Source of the DNA: Candidatus Brevibacterium intestinavium
Lineage (GTDB): Bacteria; Actinomycetota; Actinomycetes; Actinomycetales; Brevibacteriaceae
NCBI GenBank assembly: GCA_019117545.1
Contig: DWZN01000222.1
Span: forward strand, 1 to 47,889
DNA: 47,889 nt
Reading direction: 5' to 3'
Each line of letters starts with the position of its first letter. Positions within the stretch are counted from its first letter, which is position 1. Below, piece by piece: positions 45,206-47,889 of this stretch. The notes beneath the pieces were generated by a model. The model had not been told where the DNA came from and did no database searches. It saw nothing but the letters and a program-made list of their open reading frames with translations. Both the position numbers and the translations under genes were made by a program.

Positions 45206-45469
45206 GACATCGGGCATGTGGTCGGTCGGGGGCGGCAATGACCGAAACCGGCCGATTCATGACGATTCCGGGAAAAACTTTTGCTCGGTGTGTCCCTTGC
45301 CATTACTGGGAACCACATCGTTGTAACTAGAATATTCCGCTCTGTGGCTAGTCTGACACGCCGAAAATGTGTAACAATTTTGAGATGTTGGGGTTGCCCA
45401 CCGTACTGCCAACGGTGCAGGAGACCTCGAGGCCTGAACTTCCCTGTCTTCCTCGAAAAGGCTGTAACG
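45206..45469 (+). promoter_or_regulatory. AT-rich leader/promoter region of the amidase gene
   Basis: The 264-base gap after the LCP gene is much richer in A and T (around 45270-45390) than the rest of the window. GTAAC occurs at 45323-45327, 45371-45375 and 45464-45468; MtrA response regulators bind GTAAC-containing repeats upstream of wall hydrolase genes. No confident -35/-10 pair with standard spacing was found, and no riboswitch was recognised. Confidence 0.4.
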
Positions 45470-47889
45470 ATGAAATATCTATTGCCCACTGTTGCGGGCT
45501 GCGCGTCTGTGGCGCTGGTCGGCACCTTAGCGGTCACGGCACCGACGGCTTTCGCGGCCACGTCGTCGCCGGAGGTGTCCAAGGAATCGCTGAAAGTCAG
45601 CGAGGACGGACTCAAGGCGCCCGGTGCCCGCGAATCCAGTGAATCCACCGCCACTGCCGCCAACCAGAGCGCGACAACCAATCTGCCGAACATCTTCAAG
45701 TCCGAGACTGCGCTGGCCAAGGCGAAAGCGCCCGATATCGTCAATGCCGCTGCCTCCGCTTCGGCGACGACCGGCACGGCAGAGAACGTCTCGGCCGGGC
45801 TGTCGTCCGGACCCGACGAGGCCGAGTCCTCGGAGGAGTCGACGCCGTCCGAGTCGGAGCAGACGCCCGATGAGGACGAGAAGAGCGGAGACCAGAAGTC
45901 CGAGGACGCCGAGAAGTCCGAGGATGCTGAGGGCGAAGGTGAGAAGGACTCCTCGGAGAAGTCGGAGTCCAAGGACGATGAGGACATCTCCGGCTCGGTC
46001 CAACAGAAGACCGAGGACGGTGTCAACATCGCGCTGATCTCGGACGTCCTCGACGTGCCGTCGAACAATCCGAGCCTCATCGGCTTCACCTTCTCCGAAA
46101 CGAAGTCCAATATCCGCATTCAGGTCCGCGTCAAGCACGGTTCCGAATGGGGAAGCTGGGACACCCTCGACCAGGAGCAGCAGGAAGAGGCCCAGAACAA
46201 GGGATCCGAGCCGATGACGGTGTCGAACGCTTCGGGCGTGCAGATGCGCATCCTCGGCGATTCCGCGCCGAGCGATGCCGAGCTCGTGCTCGTCGACCCG
46301 AAGCGTGACGCCGGTGATGCTCAGGCGGTGGCCGAGAACGCGCCCGTCGACCTCGACCAGCAGGGTTCGGAATCCGCCGAAGGCGCTGATGACGCGTCGA
46401 CGGATGAGGCCACCGACGCCGAGGCGACCACCGCCGAGAACGTTGCGGCCACCAACGGTGCGACGGTGACCAATCAGAACTACGTGCCGGGATCGTCGAC
46501 GGTCTCGACCGTGGCGAAGAAGGTCTCGAAGCCGAAGATCGGTTCGCGCAGCTCCTGGGGCGCGAAGGCCTACAAGGGCAGCCCTGACTACGCCAGCGGG
46601 ATCAAGCAGGCCGTCGTGCACCACACCTCCGGTTCGAACAGCTACTCGGCCGAAGACGTTCCGGGCATCATCCGCGGTATCCAGGCGTACCACCAGCAGG
46701 GACGCGGCTGGAACGATATCGGCTACAACGTCGTCGCGGACAAGTACGGTCGTCTCTGGCAGGCGCGCGGCGGCGACATCTCGAAGGCCGTCATCGGCGC
46801 TCACGTGTCCGGACACAACACCGGCACCTTCGGCATCTCCGTGCTGGGCACCTACAACAGCTCGGCCCCGCCGAAGAAGACCCGCGATGCTGTGGCCTCG
46901 GCGATCGCCTGGAAGTTCTCGATCAACGGAATCTCGAAGGCGACGAAGTCGAACCTCGTCGGACACCGTGACCTGGGTCAGACCGACTGCCCCGGCGACG
47001 CCTTCTACGCGAAGCTGGGCGAGATGCGCTCGACGGTCAACTCCGTTCTCAAGACCGGGGAACAGCCCGGCGACAAGAAGGATGACGACAAGTCGAAGGA
47101 CGACGACAAGAAGGACGACTCCAAGAAGGACGACGACAAGTCCAAGGACGACGACAAGAAGTCCGACGATAAGAAGGACGACGACAAGAAGTCCGAGAAG
47201 TCGAAGACCGAGATCGAGAAGTACGCCGCGAAGCACAAGCTCGGCAAGGCCGTCGGCAAGGAGCACTCTGTCAAGGGACACAAGGGCGCCAAGTCGCAGA
47301 AGTTCGAGAAGGGCGTCGTCTACTGGTCCAAGAAGACCGGTGCGTACCATCTGACCGGCGCGATCGCCTCAGCGTACAAGGGTGACGCGATCGCCGACTT
47401 GGGGCTGCCCACCTCTCAGGAGAAGGGCGGCCTCGAGGACGGGGGAGTTGCGCAGCGCTTCGAAAACGGATCATTCTACTGGTCCAAGGACACCGGTGCG
47501 CATTACACCTCCGGCACGATCATGAATTACTGGGGTGACAAGGGGACCGTCAAGGGTCACCTCGGTTACCCCAAGTCCGACGTGAGCTACAAGGACGGCC
47601 GCGGTGAGCAGCTGTTCGAAGGCGCACGTCTGGTCTGGGCCGAGGGGTACGGCACCACCGAGTTCTCTCCGAAGGGATCGATCGCCGGGGGCGTGACCGA
47701 TGGCAACGCCCCGGACGATTCGACCCCGCCGGGGGACACGCCCACCGATGACGACTCGCCTGCAGACTCCGGGGAAGGTACTGCAGACGACGAGGATTCG
47801 AAGGACGACTCGAAGTCAGACGACAAGTCCGACGAGGACGACAAGTCCAAGGACGATTCCAAGAAGGACGACGACAAGTCCAAGGACGA
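45470..47889 (+). CDS. Secreted N-acetylmuramoyl-L-alanine amidase with LGFP repeats (3' end beyond window)
   Basis: The open frame runs from ATG 45470 to the window end (806 codons, no stop). A signal peptide MKYLLPTVAGCASVALVGTL continues to an Ala-X-Ala-like site near residue 30. An acidic linker (~110-165) and a beta-domain (ISDVLDVPSNNPSLIGFTF, RVKHGSEWGSWDTL) precede an Amidase_2/PGRP domain (~360-520). Its zinc ligands are His384 in VVHHTSG, His499 in GHRDLG and Cys507 in DCPGD, so it should cut the amide between muramic acid and the stem peptide. A Lys/Asp-rich linker follows, then three LGFP-type repeats (LGKAVG, LGLPTS, LGYPKS; ~585-730), then an acidic segment and a second Lys/Asp-rich tract reaching the edge. 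It is co-oriented with the LCP gene. Confidence 0.92.
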   Translation, partial: MKYLLPTVAGCASVALVGTLAVTAPTAFAATSSPEVSKESLKVSEDGLKAPGARESSESTATAANQSATTNLPNIFKSETALAKAKAPDIVNAAASASATTGTAENVSAGLSSGPDEAESSEESTPSESEQTPDEDEKSGDQKSEDAEKSEDAEGEGEKDSSEKSESKDDEDISGSVQQKTEDGVNIALISDVLDVPSNNPSLIGFTFSETKSNIRIQVRVKHGSEWGSWDTLDQEQQEEAQNKGSEPMTVSNASGVQMRILGDSAPSDAELVLVDPKRDAGDAQAVAENAPVDLDQQGSESAEGADDASTDEATDAEATTAENVAATNGATVTNQNYVPGSSTVSTVAKKVSKPKIGSRSSWGAKAYKGSPDYASGIKQAVVHHTSGSNSYSAEDVPGIIRGIQAYHQQGRGWNDIGYNVVADKYGRLWQARGGDISKAVIGAHVSGHNTGTFGISVLGTYNSSAPPKKTRDAVASAIAWKFSINGISKATKSNLVGHRDLGQTDCPGDAFYAKLGEMRSTVNSVLKTGEQPGDKKDDDKSKDDDKKDDSKKDDDKSKDDDKKSDDKKDDDKKSEKSKTEIEKYAAKHKLGKAVGKEHSVKGHKGAKSQKFEKGVVYWSKKTGAYHLTGAIASAYKGDAIADLGLPTSQEKGGLEDGGVAQRFENGSFYWSKDTGAHYTSGTIMNYWGDKGTVKGHLGYPKSDVSYKDGRGEQLFEGARLVWAEGYGTTEFSPKGSIAGGVTDGNAPDDSTPPGDTPTDDDSPADSGEGTADDEDSKDDSKSDDKSDEDDKSKDDSKKDDDKSKD
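47074..47212 (+). repeat. Lys/Asp-rich low-complexity repeat in amidase gene, copy 1
   Basis: Imperfect repeats of AAGGACGACGACAAG-like units encode KKDDDKSKDDD-type peptide between the amidase and LGFP domains. The charge-balanced composition suggests an extended spacer. Confidence 0.9.
47794..47889 (+). repeat. Lys/Asp-rich low-complexity repeat in amidase gene, copy 2 (cut by window end)
   Basis: The same GACGACAAGTCCAAGG-like units resume near the window end and continue beyond it. Shared sequence with copy 1 could allow recombination between them. Confidence 0.85.

Noticed and set aside
45206..45469. Cyclic-di-AMP (ydaO) riboswitch before the amidase gene
   Set aside because: Such riboswitches occur before actinobacterial wall hydrolases, but I could not find the conserved core sequences here.
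45527..47350. 607-residue open frame on the minus strand opposite the amidase gene
   Set aside because: It is the complement of repeats and high-GC codons; its product is Leu/Val/Arg-rich without any domain, while the plus frame has a signal peptide and zinc ligands.

Overview
The window is high-GC, densely coded bacterial chromosome. Gene content and order (AccD5/AccE5-type acyl-CoA carboxylase subunits beside birA, a Rv1264-type adenylyl cyclase, purK-purE-acyl-CoA dehydrogenase-LCP synteny, an Rv2578c-family radical SAM protein, DUF5998, frequent leaderless-looking starts) point to an actinobacterium. My best guess is Brevibacterium or a near relative; this rests on general resemblance, not on a search. 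No rRNA, tRNA, CRISPR array, insertion sequence or prophage gene was recognised.

Layout. 1-8.1 kb: a DUF4352 membrane protein, a fructosamine-kinase-like protein, a formylglycine-generating enzyme with both catalytic cysteines, a divergent LysR/MFS pair, a succinate/acetate CoA-transferase and a MatC/SLC13 carboxylate carrier. 8.4-11.7 kb: a DesKR-like two-component pair followed by a fatty-acid desaturase whose promoter carries a strong palindrome. 11.7-18.2 kb: a zinc-ribbon MBL protein, a Pip/YhgE-like membrane protein with a divergent TetR and two operators, MgtC, a FrnE/DsbA-like protein, a radical SAM protein with a clamp-binding-like C-terminus, and a flavin reductase. 18.2-27.4 kb: an intergenic array of GTGAC boxes, three MFS transporters, a GntR regulator with a DUF885 peptidase, a nitrilase-family hydrolase and a TetR. 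27.4-32 kb: accE-accD divergent from birA-cyclase. 32-40.4 kb: topoisomerase IV subunit A, TetR, a GNAT/pseudo-acyl-CoA-synthetase (protein acetyltransferase type), DUF5998 and a phosphodiesterase. 40.4-47.9 kb: purK-purE-acyl-CoA dehydrogenase, an LCP ligase and a large secreted amidase with LGFP repeats and K/D-rich linkers that runs off the window.

How they fit. Three themes recur. One is acyl-CoA and lipid metabolism and its control: CoA-transferase, desaturase with two-component system, carboxylase subunits, biotin ligase, acyl-CoA dehydrogenase, acetyltransferase and a possibly pH-responsive cyclase. The second is locally regulated transport (LysR, two TetR and GntR regulators next to transporters or membrane proteins). 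The third is cell-wall assembly at the right end. The 8.4-kb parC-to-phosphodiesterase block appears to interrupt an otherwise conserved birA-purK-purE-fadE-LCP order. The most unusual non-coding signal is the GTGAC array at 18.23-18.56 kb.
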